Shown here: positions 41,950 through 50,816 of the stretch, in pieces
Layout of the letters: each line of letters begins with the position of its first letter
How positions within the stretch are numbered: position 1 is the first letter of the stretch
Assembly (NCBI RefSeq): GCF_004919045.1
Contig: NZ_SWDW01000005.1
Location: 205,728 to 269,727 of the forward strand
DNA length: 64,000 nt
Reading direction: 5' to 3'
Origin: Sinomonas albida
GTDB taxonomy: Bacteria > Actinomycetota > Actinomycetes > Actinomycetales > Micrococcaceae
The notes under the pieces: model-generated
Database searches by the model: none
What the model was told of the DNA's origin: nothing
Seen by the model: only the letters and a program-made list of their open reading frames with translations
Position numbers and translations under genes: made by a program

Positions 41950-41971
41950 GTTACGTGAACGATACGTGAAC
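41950..41971 (-). promoter_or_regulatory. PHO box: two 11-bp direct repeats for RegX3/PhoP
   Basis: On the minus strand the units GTTCACGTATC (41971-41961) and GTTCACGTAAC (41960-41950) stand head to tail with exact 11-base spacing. This matches the GTTCAC-type 11-mer direct repeats bound by Streptomyces PhoP and mycobacterial RegX3. The box is about 49 bases upstream of the senX3 -10 and about 126 bases upstream of phoU, so either or both may be controlled. Confidence 0.75.
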
Positions 41972-42019
41972 CGGGGTCCAAGCCGGCGCACCCGGTCCGA
42001 GCAAGTCTGGGTCCGCCCC

Positions 42020-42025
42020 TAAGCT
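42020..42025 (+). promoter_or_regulatory. senX3: -10 box (TAAGCT) of leaderless senX3
   Basis: TAAGCT ends 6 bases before GTG 42032, and no ribosome site is present. Confidence 0.6.
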
Positions 42026-42031
42026 AATGGT

Positions 42032-43240
42032 GTGGATCCTCTCGTCGTCGGCATCGTCGCGGGCCTTCTCGGCCTGTCCTTCGGGGCCTTCGGCGTCCTC
42101 GCGTTCCGCGCGAGCCAGCGTCAGCGCGCCCTGCTCGAGGGTGCGCCAGGCGAGGCGACCTTCCCGGAGGGCGCCGCAGACGTTCTCGCCGTGCTCGGCA
42201 AAGCGTTCGTGGTCGTCGATGCGATCGACAGCGTGGTCCGCGCGAGCCCCGCGGCGTACGCGTACGGCTTGGTTCGCGGCCACACCGTGGTGCACCGCGA
42301 GCTGCTCACCATGACGGCCAAGGTCCGCGGCAACGGGGTAGTGATCGAGAAGCAGTTCGAGCTTCCGCGCGGCCCGCTCGGCCAGGGAACGATCATCGTC
42401 AACGTCCGCGCGGCGATGCTCGGCGAGGAATACATCCTCCTGCTCGCCGACGACCGCACCGAGATCACGCGTACGGAGCGCATCCGCAACGACTTCGTGG
42501 CGAACGTTTCGCACGAGCTCAAGACGCCGGTGGGGGCCATCTCGCTGCTGGCCGAGGCGCTTGAGGCGAGCCCCGACGACGAGGACGCTGTGCGGCGCTT
42601 CGCCCAGCGCATGCACAAGGAGTCGACGCGGCTCGCGGCCCTCGTGCAGGACATCATCGAGCTCTCGCGGCTACAGGCGGCGGACATCGTCCACCAGGGC
42701 AAGGTCGTGGACGTCAACGATGTCGTCGCGGACGCCGTTGACCGCTCGCGGCTAGCGGCTGAGGCCAAGCACATCTCCGTCGTGGTCGGCGGGGCCAGCG
42801 CCCACAAGGTCTACGGCGATCCTGACCTCCTGGTCAACGCCTTCCGCAATCTCATCGACAACGCCATCCGCTACTCGTCCGAAAATACGAAGGTCGGGAT
42901 CGGCATCCGGGACAAGGACGGCCTCGTCTCGGTGTCGGTCGCAGATCAGGGCGAGGGACTCAAGCAGGAAGACCAGGAACGGGTCTTCGAGCGCTTCTAC
43001 CGGGTAGACGCCGCAAGGTCGCGGCAGACTGGCGGCACGGGCCTCGGCCTGAGCATTGTCAAGCACGTCGTGGAGAACCACGGCGGCGAGGTGACCGTGT
43101 GGTCCCAGCTTGGCAAGGGCTCGACCTTCACGGTGCGGCTGCCCCAGATGGAAGAAGACCAAGGCGCTGAGAGCACGGAGCCAGCCGGCCGGCGCCAAGA
43201 AGGGGCCGCGCGGCCCCCTGAGCAAGGAGCGATCGCTTGA
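42032..43240 (+). CDS. senX3: Phosphate-sensing histidine kinase SenX3/PhoR
   Basis: 402 residues. An N-terminal membrane helix (VVGIVAGLLGLSFGAFGVLAF) is followed by a PAS-like region, then the dimerisation domain with phospho-His in NDFVANVSHELKTPVG. The ATPase domain has NLIDNAIRYS (N box), DQGEGL (G1), RFYRVDAARSR (F box) and GGTGLGLSIVKH (G2). It phosphorylates RegX3 when phosphate is scarce. The stop overlaps the regX3 start. Confidence 0.95.
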   Translation: MDPLVVGIVAGLLGLSFGAFGVLAFRASQRQRALLEGAPGEATFPEGAADVLAVLGKAFVVVDAIDSVVRASPAAYAYGLVRGHTVVHRELLTMTAKVRGNGVVIEKQFELPRGPLGQGTIIVNVRAAMLGEEYILLLADDRTEITRTERIRNDFVANVSHELKTPVGAISLLAEALEASPDDEDAVRRFAQRMHKESTRLAALVQDIIELSRLQAADIVHQGKVVDVNDVVADAVDRSRLAAEAKHISVVVGGASAHKVYGDPDLLVNAFRNLIDNAIRYSSENTKVGIGIRDKDGLVSVSVADQGEGLKQEDQERVFERFYRVDAARSRQTGGTGLGLSIVKHVVENHGGEVTVWSQLGKGSTFTVRLPQMEEDQGAESTEPAGRRQEGAARPPEQGAIA

Positions 43241-43917
43241 GCAGGATCCTGATCGTGGAGGACGAGGAGTCGTTCAGCGACCCCCTGTCCTTCCTCCTCG
43301 GCAAGGAGGGTTACGAGGTCGAGGTGGTCGACAACGGCACCGACGCCCTTGTCGAGTTCGACCGGAACGGCGCCGACCTGGTCCTGCTGGACCTCCAGCT
43401 GCCCGGAACACCGGGCACCGAGGTCTGCCGGCAGCTCCGTGCGCGCTCGAACGTGCCGGTCATCATGCTCACTGCCAAGGACTCGGAGATCGACAAGGTC
43501 GTGGGGCTCGAACTCGGCGCCGACGACTACGTCACGAAGCCGTACTCGTCCCGTGAGCTCGTGGCCCGCGTGCGCGCCGTGCTGCGCCGCCACGGCGAGC
43601 CGGAGGAGCTCATCTCCTCGACGGTCCAGGCCGGGCCTGTGCGGATGGACGTCGAGCGCCACGTGGTGAGCGTGGACGGCGATCAGGTCGCCCTGCCGCT
43701 CAAGGAGTTCGAGCTTCTCGAAATGCTGCTGCGGAACTCCGGGCGCGTGCTGACGCGCGGCCAGCTCATCGACCGGGTCTGGGGCTCGGACTATGTGGGG
43801 GACACCAAGACCCTCGACGTGCACGTCAAGCGCCTTCGCAGCAAGATCGAGCCGGACCCGTCGAGCCCGCGCTACCTCGTGACGGTGCGTGGGCTGGGCT
43901 ACAAGTTCGAACCCTGA
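43237..43917 (+). CDS. regX3: Response regulator RegX3 (OmpR/PhoB family)
   Basis: 226 residues. The receiver domain has ILIVEDEESF, the phospho-Asp in LVLLDLQLPG, MLTAKDSEIDKVVGLELGADDYVTKPYS with the conserved Thr and Lys. The C-terminal winged-helix domain has LPLKEFELLEMLLRNSGRVL and DVHVKRLRSKIE. It should bind PHO boxes such as the one at 41950-41971, closing an autoregulatory loop. A 22-bp hairpin follows the gene. Confidence 0.96.
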   Translation: MSRILIVEDEESFSDPLSFLLGKEGYEVEVVDNGTDALVEFDRNGADLVLLDLQLPGTPGTEVCRQLRARSNVPVIMLTAKDSEIDKVVGLELGADDYVTKPYSSRELVARVRAVLRRHGEPEELISSTVQAGPVRMDVERHVVSVDGDQVALPLKEFELLEMLLRNSGRVLTRGQLIDRVWGSDYVGDTKTLDVHVKRLRSKIEPDPSSPRYLVTVRGLGYKFEP

Positions 43918-43962
43918 TCGCAACGCGGTTCCCGTCGCGGCGCCTGAAAGCCGGGGCGAGCA

Positions 43963-44010
43963 CAGACGACGGCGGCCGCTCACCCTGAGGTGAGCGGCCG
44001 TCGTCGTCTG
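43963..44010. terminator. 22-bp bidirectional hairpin terminator after regX3
   Basis: Bases 43963-43984 pair with 43989-44010 around a CTGA loop, with a single G-T wobble. It lies between convergent regX3 and the lipoprotein gene. Confidence 0.78.
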
Positions 44011-44024
44011 TTGGCTTTGCGAGC

Positions 44025-44645
44025 TTACTTGCTCGGGGTCGCGGAAGGCGTCGCGGAGGCCGAACCCGAGGCGGAACCCGAAGCGGAGCTGGAGCTCGAG
44101 GCCGACGCCGAGCCCGAGGCGCTCGAGGTGGCGCTCGACGACGGGGTCGGGAGGTACTTCCGGTAGTCCTGGAGCGTGCCGTCGAGGACCGGAACCTTGA
44201 CCGACTGGCTCGTACCGCCAGCCTTCACGGTGACGTCCACGAGCGAGCCGGGGACGCCGCCAACGTGCGTGAAGTCGACGGGCGTGGGCGCGGTCTCAAG
44301 CCGGAGCTCTCCGTTCTTGGGGACGGTGACCGTGACAGGGCTCGAGGACGGGGTGGACAGCGACACCGTGAGGTCCTCGGCGGAAGTGTTGAAGAGCGTG
44401 CCGATCATGCGGCCGGGCGCGTCCGGGCTCGCGGTCGCGGACGAACCGGACTTGCCGGTCGAGGCGATGAGCACGTTGCGGAGCTGGAGCGACCCGATGT
44501 CTGCGCGGATGCCGTCCGACGCCGAATACTGGATGGACGTCTGCTGAGGGTTGATGTACTCACAGCCGGTGGCCGACAGCAGGCCCAAGCCCAGGGCGGC
44601 TGCGAGGGCAACGCGCGTGGCCGGGGTCGATGCAGTGAAACGCAC
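44025..44645 (-). CDS. Secreted lipoprotein, unknown function
   Basis: 206 residues. The signal peptide ends in the lipobox LSATGC followed by EYINPQQTSIQYSASDG. The middle has beta-strand segments (LQLRNVLIAS, RMIGTLFNTS, VTVTVPKNGELRLE). The last ~35 residues are an Ala/Ser-only low-complexity tail. Similar Micrococcaceae lipoproteins have been annotated as DNA modification methylase, which the sequence does not support. GTG 44645 has AGGAG 8 bases upstream. Confidence 0.82.
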   Translation of the reverse strand: MRFTASTPATRVALAAALGLGLLSATGCEYINPQQTSIQYSASDGIRADIGSLQLRNVLIASTGKSGSSATASPDAPGRMIGTLFNTSAEDLTVSLSTPSSSPVTVTVPKNGELRLETAPTPVDFTHVGGVPGSLVDVTVKAGGTSQSVKVPVLDGTLQDYRKYLPTPSSSATSSASGSASASSSSSASGSASGSASATPSATPSK

Positions 44646-44883
44646 AGCTCGCTCCTGTGTGATGGTGTCCGAGGGTCTGGTCGCCCCTAGCGTAGCCCGA
44701 ATTTCGACAGAGCGTAGATTCCGCGACGCGTGCGCGGGGGACGCCGAGGGCGCTCGCGCGTGTGACGTGAAGCACTTTCTTGACGATTCGTCAAGCCCCG
44801 CGGGGTCCCCGCGGCAATCGCTCTCCCGCGTCATTCCGCCGATCGCAGGGCATCTCCGGGCAGGGGGCGCCGGCCGGTCGTGA

Positions 44884-44889
44884 TAGACT
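44884..44889 (+). promoter_or_regulatory. carD: -10 box (TAGACT) of carD
   Basis: TAGACT matches the TANNNT -10 form, 26 bases upstream of the carD start; the predicted leader is about 20 bases and includes its ribosome site. Confidence 0.5.
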
Positions 44890-44915
44890 GGCTTGCGGGA
44901 AAGGGGAATGTCCAC

Positions 44916-45398
44916 ATGGTTTTTGAGGTTGGCGAGACGGTTGTTTACCCCCACCACGGTGCAGCCAAGATCGAAGAGATCAAAATGCGCACCATCAAGG
45001 GCGAAGAGAAAATGTACCTCAAGCTCAAAGTGGCCCAGGGTGACCTGACGATTGAAGTACCAGCTGAGAACGTGGACCTTGTCGGTGTCCGCGATGTGGT
45101 GGGCAAGGAAGGCCTCGAGCATGTGTTCGACGTCCTCCGTGCCGAGTTCACCGAAGAGCCGACTAACTGGTCCCGCCGCTACAAGGCCAACCTCGAGAAG
45201 CTCGCCTCTGGCGATGTGATCAAGGTCGCCGAAGTGGTTCGCGACCTGTGGCGCCGCGATCAGGACCGCGGGCTCTCGGCCGGTGAGAAGCGGATGTTGG
45301 CGAAGGCACGCCAGATCCTCATCTCCGAGCTGGCCCTCGCGGAGAAGACCGACGAGGAGCAGGCCGCGACCGTCCTCGACGAGGTTCTCGCTTCCTGA
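44916..45398 (+). CDS. carD: CarD-family RNA polymerase-binding transcription factor
   Basis: 160 residues. The N-terminal RNAP-interaction domain is [20 protein letters not shown] and [18 protein letters not shown]; the C-terminal helical DNA-binding domain contains [17 protein letters not shown] and the Trp in [11 protein letters not shown] that wedges into the -10 edge. CarD stabilises open complexes at rRNA and other promoters. ATG 44916 has AAGGGGAA upstream; a 12-residue longer reading is unlikely. A strong terminator follows. Confidence 0.96.
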   Translation: MVFEVGETVVYPHHGAAKIEEIKMRTIKGEEKMYLKLKVAQGDLTIEVPAENVDLVGVRDVVGKEGLEHVFDVLRAEFTEEPTNWSRRYKANLEKLASGDVIKVAEVVRDLWRRDQDRGLSAGEKRMLAKARQILISELALAEKTDEEQAATVLDEVLAS

Positions 45399-45412
45399 GT
45401 TCAGTGCTCCAG

Positions 45413-45445
45413 AGCCCCCGCAGCGTGCGTTGCGGGGGCTTTTTG
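45413..45445 (+). terminator. Intrinsic terminator after carD
   Basis: AGCCCCCGCA (45413-45422) and TGCGGGGGCT (45431-45440) form a 10-bp stem followed by a run of T. It is one of the few classical terminators with a T-tail here. Confidence 0.85.
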
Positions 45446-45532
45446 GTGCGCGGGCACTCTGCTGCCCCGCGGACGACCGGACACCCGGACCCGCGGCCGC
45501 GCGGACCCGCCGTCCCCGAGAGCCGCAGCCAC

Positions 45533-45538
45533 TACGCT
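45533..45538 (+). promoter_or_regulatory. ispD: -10 box (TACGCT) of leaderless ispD
   Basis: TACGCT ends 7 bases before GTG 45546, and no ribosome site is present. Confidence 0.55.
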
Positions 45539-45545
45539 TGAGCGT

Positions 45546-46373
45546 GTGATCCCCGCCAATCCGCAGGCCAGCGCCCCTGGCGACCCCCCGGAGGGTCCCG
45601 CCTCCGAGCCGGCACTCGCCGTCGTCGTCGTTGCCGCGGGGGCCGGGACCCGGCTCGGGCACGGAATCCCGAAGGCGCTCGTGCCGGTCGCGGGGGAGCC
45701 CATGCTCGCCCATGCGCTGCGCGGCGCGGTCGCCGCGGGCGTCGCGCGCCAGCTGTGCGTGGCCGTCCCCGCGGACGACGACGAGCTGGCAGCGGTGTGC
45801 CTCTCGTTCGCGGAGGAGCTCGCGGCCCGCGGGACGCCCCTCGACGTGACTGTCGTCCGCGGCGGCCAGGCCCGCGCCGACTCCGTGCGAGCGGCGCTTG
45901 CCGCGCTGCAGCCGGGCACGGCTCACGTGCTCGTGCACGATGCGGCACGTCCGTTCACGCCCCCTGATGCCTTCCGCCGCGTCGCGACGGCCCTGCGGCA
46001 CGGGGCGACGGCGGTGATTCCAGCCGTTCCGGTCGTCGACACCATCAAGAGCGTCGCCGCGACCGTCGGCGAGACCGCCTACCTCGCGGACGAGATCGTG
46101 ACCGGGACCCCCGCCCGCGAGCAGCTGCGCGCGGTCCAGACCCCACAGGGCTTCGACGCCGCGACCCTCCTGCACGCACACGAGACGGCGAGCGCGTGGC
46201 CCGCGGAGCGTGCGGCGGCCATCACGGACGACGCGATGCTCGTCGAGTCGCTCGGGCTCCCGGTCTACGTGGTCCCGGGCGATGCCCGCTCGCTCAAGAT
46301 CACCACCCCGATGGACCTTCGCCTCGCCGAGATGCTCGTCGAGACCCCGAGCGCCGCCCAGGAGACTCTGTGA
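45546..46373 (+). CDS. ispD: 2-C-methyl-D-erythritol 4-phosphate cytidylyltransferase
   Basis: 275 residues. [20 protein letters not shown] is the CTP-binding motif, [15 protein letters not shown] and [13 protein letters not shown] are further signatures, and RAVQTPQGF closes the active site. It performs the CTP-dependent third step of the MEP isoprenoid pathway. The stop overlaps the ispF start by 4 bases. Confidence 0.95.
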   Translation: MIPANPQASAPGDPPEGPASEPALAVVVVAAGAGTRLGHGIPKALVPVAGEPMLAHALRGAVAAGVARQLCVAVPADDDELAAVCLSFAEELAARGTPLDVTVVRGGQARADSVRAALAALQPGTAHVLVHDAARPFTPPDAFRRVATALRHGATAVIPAVPVVDTIKSVAATVGETAYLADEIVTGTPAREQLRAVQTPQGFDAATLLHAHETASAWPAERAAAITDDAMLVESLGLPVYVVPGDARSLKITTPMDLRLAEMLVETPSAAQETL

Positions 46374-46924
46374 ACGTTCCCCGCACGGGAATTCCCCGCA
46401 CCGGTATTGGCGTCGACGTCCACGCGTACGCCCCCGACGACGCGCCGCAGCCGCTCTGGCTCGGCGGGCTCCTCTGGGAGAACGAGCGCGGCCTCGCGGG
46501 CCATTCGGACGGGGACGCGGTGGCCCACGCGGCCGCGGATGCCCTGTTCTCGGCTGCGGGCCTCGGCGACCTCGGCACGCACTTCGGAACGGGCCGGCCG
46601 GAGTATGCCGGGGCCTCTGGCACGCGGCTCCTCGCGGAGGCGGCGCGCATCGTGCGGGCCGCGGGGTTCGAGATCGGCAACGTCGCGGTGCAGCTCGTCG
46701 CGCAGCGGCCCGTGTTCTCGCCCCGCAGGGACGAGTCGCAGCGCGTGCTGAGCGACGCCGCGGGTGCGTCCGTGACCGTGTCCGCCACGACGAGCGACCA
46801 CCTCGGTTTCACGGGCCGGCGCGAGGGCGTCGCGGCCATCGCGACGGCGCTCGTCTACCCGCTCGAGGACCCGCTCGAGGATCCGCTCGAGGATCCGCTC
46901 CACGGTCCGCTCGACGCGAGCTGA
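46370..46924 (+). CDS. ispF: 2-C-methyl-D-erythritol 2,4-cyclodiphosphate synthase
   Basis: 184 residues from GTG 46370. Metal ligands are in GVDVHAY and [25 protein letters not shown] is the C-terminal signature. It cyclises CDP-ME-2-phosphate in the MEP pathway. After the normal end there is an extra tail of LEDP repeats ([19 protein letters not shown]) encoded by 12-base tandem repeats. Confidence 0.95.
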   Translation: MNVPRTGIPRTGIGVDVHAYAPDDAPQPLWLGGLLWENERGLAGHSDGDAVAHAAADALFSAAGLGDLGTHFGTGRPEYAGASGTRLLAEAARIVRAAGFEIGNVAVQLVAQRPVFSPRRDESQRVLSDAAGASVTVSATTSDHLGFTGRREGVAAIATALVYPLEDPLEDPLEDPLHGPLDAS

Positions 46925-46981
46925 TCAGCCGTGCCCCTGGGTGCTGAGCTCGCCGACTCAGTGCGTCCGCCCGACTGCATG

Positions 46982-46987
46982 TAGACT
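46982..46987 (+). promoter_or_regulatory. -10 box (TAGACT) of the lipoprotein gene at 47025
   Basis: TAGACT, identical to the carD -10, lies 37 bases upstream of ATG 47025. Confidence 0.45.
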
Positions 46988-47024
46988 TGTAGGCCGTTCC
47001 GCCCCCAGCCAAGGAAGACCCCGC

Positions 47025-47363
47025 ATGAAGAAGAGCTCGATCGCCATCGCCCTTGCCGTCTCGGCCACGATGCTGCTGACGGCATGCGGCGCGGACGGAC
47101 GGATGAACGTCCAGGACAGCTGCAAGTACCTCAACAACGACACGTTCAAGCCGACTGGCACGCAGCTCCAGCAGGCCAAGCAGATCGCGGACCACTACGC
47201 TGACGTGGCCAAGAAGGTTGATCCCTCGATCGCGGGCTTCATCCAGACCATGGCCGACCTCGAGAAGAAGGCCGCCGATTCCGCGACCGGCGTCGTGGGT
47301 GCGGATCAGCAGAAGCAGATCGGCGACGCGCTCAACAGTGTCGGCAAGGTCTGCGGCGGCTGA
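47025..47363 (+). CDS. Small secreted lipoprotein, unknown function
   Basis: 112 residues. The signal peptide [21 protein letters not shown] ends in lipobox LTAC. The mature part is helical with two further Cys residues (DSCKYL near the start and KVCGG at the end) that may form a disulfide. No family is recognised. AAGGAAG precedes ATG 47025. Confidence 0.8.
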   Translation: MKKSSIAIALAVSATMLLTACGADGRMNVQDSCKYLNNDTFKPTGTQLQQAKQIADHYADVAKKVDPSIAGFIQTMADLEKKAADSATGVVGADQQKQIGDALNSVGKVCGG

Positions 47364-47425
47364 GCTGCCGCGCCCGCCGTCGTCGGCCCGCCCCGACCGC
47401 CACTCAAACTGATCAACCCGCCCGA

Positions 47426-47431
47426 TACCCT
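47426..47431 (+). promoter_or_regulatory. cysS: -10 box (TACCCT) of leaderless cysS
   Basis: TACCCT ends 6 bases before GTG 47438, and no ribosome site is visible. Confidence 0.5.
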
Positions 47432-47437
47432 TATCCA

Positions 47438-48973
47438 GTGACCCTGCGCTTCTACGACTCCGCCACCGCCGAAGTCCGTGACTTCGTTCCGCTCGTCCCC
47501 GGTCAGGCGACCGTGTACTACTGCGGCGCGACCGTGCAGGGCTCTCCGCACGTGGGCCACGTGCGCTCGGCCATCGTCTTCGACCAGCTCACGCGCTGGC
47601 TCGCGTACCGGGGCTACGAAACGGTCGTGGTCCGGAACGTCACGGACATCGACGACAAGATCCTCGCCAAGAGCGCGGACTCGTTCGAGCCGGGCTTCGT
47701 CCCTGAGGGCACGTATCTCCCGCGCGAGCAGTGGTTCGCCCTCGCGTACCGCTACGAGCAGGAGTTCGAGACAGCGTACGAGACGCTCGGCGTCCAGCGG
47801 CCCACCTACGAGCCCCGCGCGACCGGCCACATCACCGAGATGCACGAGCTCATCGCGCGGCTCATCGAGCGCGGCCATGCGTATCCCGCCGAGGACGGTT
47901 CGGGGGACGTGTACTTCGACGTCCGCTCGTGGCCCGAGTACGGCTCCCTCACGCGGCAGAGGATCGACGACATGCAGGCGGCGACCGACGCCGATCCCCG
48001 CGGCAAGCGTGACCCTCGCGACTTCGCGCTGTGGAAGGGCTACAAGGAAGGCGAGCCGGAGACAGCGAGCTGGCCGTCCCCGTGGGGCCGCGGCCGCCCG
48101 GGCTGGCACCTTGAGTGCTCGGCGATGGCCACGAAGTACCTGGGCCCGCGCTTCGACATCCACGGCGGAGGGCTCGACCTCCGCTTCCCGCACCACGAGA
48201 ACGAGCTCGCCCAGTCCACCGCCGCCGGGGACGGCTTCGCGAACTTCTGGATGCACAACGGCATGGTGACGTTCGAGGGCGAGAAGATGTCGAAGTCGAT
48301 CGGGAACGTCGTCTCGCCCGCGGAGATGCTCGAGCTCGCGAGTCCGCGCGTCGTGCGCTACTACCTCGGCCAGGCCCATTACCGCTCCGTGCTCGACTAC
48401 CGGCCCACGTCTCTTCAGGAGGCGGCGGCCGCCGTCGAACGCATCGACGGCTTCATTGCGAAGGCGGGCGCGAAGCTCGGGGCAGCCGCGGGCGGCAGCG
48501 CAGCGGACGACGGCGCGCGCTCAGCCTCGTCGGTCCGCGTCCCGGACCCGGTTCCCGCGGCATTTGCCGCAGCCATGGACGACGACCTCAACATTCCGCA
48601 GGCCCTCGCGGCCCTGCACGAGGCGGTGCGCCGGGGCAACACGGCACTCGCCGAGGCCGCTTCGCCTGCCACGCTGGCGACGGTGCGGGCCACCTTGGGC
48701 GAGGTGCTCGCCATGACCGCCGTGCTCGGGCTCGACGCCGCGGGCGGCGGGTCGACGACCGCGGAGGACGACGCCGCGGACCGGGCGCTCGGCGTGCTCG
48801 TCGCTGCGCAGCTCGAGGCGCGCGCGGAGGCCCGCGCTGCGCGAGACTGGGCCGCCGCGGACGCGATCCGGGACCGCCTCACGGCCGCGGGGATCACCGT
48901 CGAAGACCACGCAGACGGGGCGACATGGAGCCTCGCGCAACCCCAGATCACCACCACCGGAACGGGAGCATAA
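47438..48973 (+). CDS. cysS: Cysteinyl-tRNA synthetase
   Basis: 511 residues. [19 protein letters not shown] holds the zinc Cys and the HIGH-type motif [13 protein letters not shown] and FPHHENE carry the other zinc ligands; EKMSKSIGN is the KMSKS loop. A DALR-type C-terminal domain follows. It charges tRNA-Cys. The next gene, rlmB, begins directly after the TAA stop. Confidence 0.96.
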   Translation: MTLRFYDSATAEVRDFVPLVPGQATVYYCGATVQGSPHVGHVRSAIVFDQLTRWLAYRGYETVVVRNVTDIDDKILAKSADSFEPGFVPEGTYLPREQWFALAYRYEQEFETAYETLGVQRPTYEPRATGHITEMHELIARLIERGHAYPAEDGSGDVYFDVRSWPEYGSLTRQRIDDMQAATDADPRGKRDPRDFALWKGYKEGEPETASWPSPWGRGRPGWHLECSAMATKYLGPRFDIHGGGLDLRFPHHENELAQSTAAGDGFANFWMHNGMVTFEGEKMSKSIGNVVSPAEMLELASPRVVRYYLGQAHYRSVLDYRPTSLQEAAAAVERIDGFIAKAGAKLGAAAGGSAADDGARSASSVRVPDPVPAAFAAAMDDDLNIPQALAALHEAVRRGNTALAEAASPATLATVRATLGEVLAMTAVLGLDAAGGGSTTAEDDAADRALGVLVAAQLEARAEARAARDWAAADAIRDRLTAAGITVEDHADGATWSLAQPQITTTGTGA

Positions 48974-49972
48974 ATGGCCGCGAACGGGCGCCCCGGCGCG
49001 CGCAAGACCAATAAGAAGGGCGCGACCGTCGGCACGGGAGGCCACGGCCGCAAGGCCCTCGAGGGCAAGGGCCCGACCCCCAAAGCCGAGGACCGCGTCT
49101 ACCACAAGGCCCACCGGGCCAAGGAGCTCGCCGAGCGCTCTGCCGCGAAGCGTCCGGGCCAGCCCGGCCGTCTCGCCGCAGGCCGCGCCGCGGGCCGGCC
49201 GAAGGGCATGGAAGAGATGGTCACGGGACGCAACTCCGTGGTCGAGGCCCTCCGCGCGGGCGTGCCCGCGAAGGCGCTCTACGTGGCCGTCCGGATCGAG
49301 ATGGACGACCGCGTGCGCGAGTCCATGAAGCTCGCCGCCGAGGCAGGCATCCCGCTCATGGAGTCCCAGAAGCCCGAGCTCGACCGCATGACCGGCGACG
49401 CGATCCACCAGGGCGTCGCCCTGCAGATCCCGCAGTACGAGTACCCCGACGCGTTCGAGCTCGTCGAAAACACGATGGGGCTGTGGAAGATGGGCCACGT
49501 CTCGGCCACGCCGCTCTTCGTCGCGCTCGACGGCATCACGGACCCGCGCAACCTCGGCGCGATCATCCGCTCGGTCTCGGCGTTCTCGGGCCACGGCGTG
49601 ATCGTGCCGGAGCGACGCAGCGTCGGGATGACGGCGGCGGCCTGGAAGACGAGCGCCGGCGCGGCCGTGCGTGTCCCCGTCGCGAAGGCCTCGAACCTGA
49701 ACACCGTGCTGCGCCAGGCCAAGGAGGCCGGCTACTTCGTCCTCGGCCTCGACGGCGAGGGGGACGTCGCGCTCCCGGGGCTCGAGCTCGCGACCGAGCC
49801 GGTGGTGCTCGTCGTCGGCTCCGAGGGCAAGGGCCTCTCGCGGCTCACGCGCGAGCTCTGCGATCAGATTGTCTCGATCCCGATCGATTCGCACATGGAG
49901 TCGCTCAACGCAGGCATGGCCGTCGCGATCTCGCTCTACGAAGTCTCGTCCCGTCGGGCCGGAGCGAGGTAG
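48974..49972 (+). CDS. rlmB: 23S rRNA (guanosine-2'-O-)-methyltransferase RlmB
   Basis: 332 residues. A basic, disordered N terminus of about 75 residues precedes the L30e-like substrate domain (GRNSVVEALRAGVPAKALYV) and the SpoU knot domain with its three motifs: DGITDPRNLGAIIRS, VVGSEGKGLSRLT and SIPIDSHMESLNAGMAVAI. It methylates a guanosine of 23S rRNA. ATG 48974 abuts the cysS stop. Confidence 0.94.
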   Translation: MAANGRPGARKTNKKGATVGTGGHGRKALEGKGPTPKAEDRVYHKAHRAKELAERSAAKRPGQPGRLAAGRAAGRPKGMEEMVTGRNSVVEALRAGVPAKALYVAVRIEMDDRVRESMKLAAEAGIPLMESQKPELDRMTGDAIHQGVALQIPQYEYPDAFELVENTMGLWKMGHVSATPLFVALDGITDPRNLGAIIRSVSAFSGHGVIVPERRSVGMTAAAWKTSAGAAVRVPVAKASNLNTVLRQAKEAGYFVLGLDGEGDVALPGLELATEPVVLVVGSEGKGLSRLTRELCDQIVSIPIDSHMESLNAGMAVAISLYEVSSRRAGAR

Positions 49973-49976
49973 GGCG

Positions 49977-50771
49977 ATGCGCGTCGCGCTCGTCCAGCTC
50001 ACCACCGGCCGCAGCCTCGAGTCCAACCTCGAATTCGTCCGCGCCGGGATCAGCGAGGCGGCGGCGCGGCGTTCCGACGTCGTCGTCTTCCCGGAGGCGA
50101 GCATGCGCGCCTTCGGGAACTCGCTCGTCGACATCGCCGAGCCGCTCGACGGCCCGTGGGCCACTGCGGTGCGCGCGGCCGCGGACGAGGCGGGCGTCGT
50201 CGTCGTCGCCGGGATGTTCACGCCGGGCGAGCCGGGGACCGTGCGCAACACGCTCCTGGTCTGCGGCCGCGGGATCGACACGCACTACGACAAGATCCAC
50301 CTCTACGACGCGTTCGGCTTCAAGGAATCGGACACCGTGACGGCGGGCGCCGCGCCGGTGCAGTTCACGCTCGACGGCGTGACGTTCGGTCTCGCGACGT
50401 GCTACGACGTCCGTTTCCCCGCGCTCTTCACCGCGAACGCGGCGGCCGGGGCGCACGTTCAGCTCGTCTGCGCGTCGTGGGGCGCGGGGCGCGGCAAGGC
50501 CGAACAGTGGGACCTCCTGGTGCGGGCGCGCGCGGCGGACACGACGAGCTACGTGCTCGCGTGCGGGCAGTCGGAACCGTCCGCTGCGGGAGTCGAGGCG
50601 CGCCCAGGCGCGCCGACCGGCATAGGCCGCAGCGCCGTCGTCGGCCCCTACGGCAACCTCATCGAGCGAGCAGGCGACGCGCCCGAAATCCTCTACGCGG
50701 ACATCGATACTGCGGAGGTCGAGGGCGCCCGCCGCACTCTTCCGGTGCTCGCCAATCGCGTAGCACTCTGA
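49977..50771 (+). CDS. Carbon-nitrogen hydrolase (nitrilase superfamily)
   Basis: 264 residues with the Glu-Lys-Cys triad: Glu in VVFPEASMRAFG, Lys in THYDKIHLYDAFG and Cys in GLATCYDVRFPALF. It probably hydrolyses an amide such as an omega-amidase or deaminated-glutathione-type substrate; the exact one is unknown. It starts 4 bases after the rlmB stop, so it is likely cotranscribed. Confidence 0.88.
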   Translation: MRVALVQLTTGRSLESNLEFVRAGISEAAARRSDVVVFPEASMRAFGNSLVDIAEPLDGPWATAVRAAADEAGVVVVAGMFTPGEPGTVRNTLLVCGRGIDTHYDKIHLYDAFGFKESDTVTAGAAPVQFTLDGVTFGLATCYDVRFPALFTANAAAGAHVQLVCASWGAGRGKAEQWDLLVRARAADTTSYVLACGQSEPSAAGVEARPGAPTGIGRSAVVGPYGNLIERAGDAPEILYADIDTAEVEGARRTLPVLANRVAL

Positions 50772-50802
50772 CGGGTCCGGGCTCCGTCTCAGAAGCGGCC
50801 AG

Positions 50803-50808
50803 TAGGAT
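50803..50808 (+). promoter_or_regulatory. glgX: -10 box (TAGGAT) of glgX
   Basis: TAGGAT ends 8 bases before ATG 50817, with no ribosome site between, so the mRNA is leaderless or nearly so. Confidence 0.5.
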
Positions 50809-50816
50809 TGGCGCTG

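Noticed and set aside
44025..44645. DNA modification methylase
   Set aside because: This name has been attached to similar lipoproteins, but the protein has a lipobox, a Ser/Ala tail and no methylase motif.
44646..46181. N-terminal extension of the minus-strand lipoprotein frame to 718 residues
   Set aside because: The extra part is antisense to carD and ispD; the lipoprotein signal and ribosome site fix the start at 44645.
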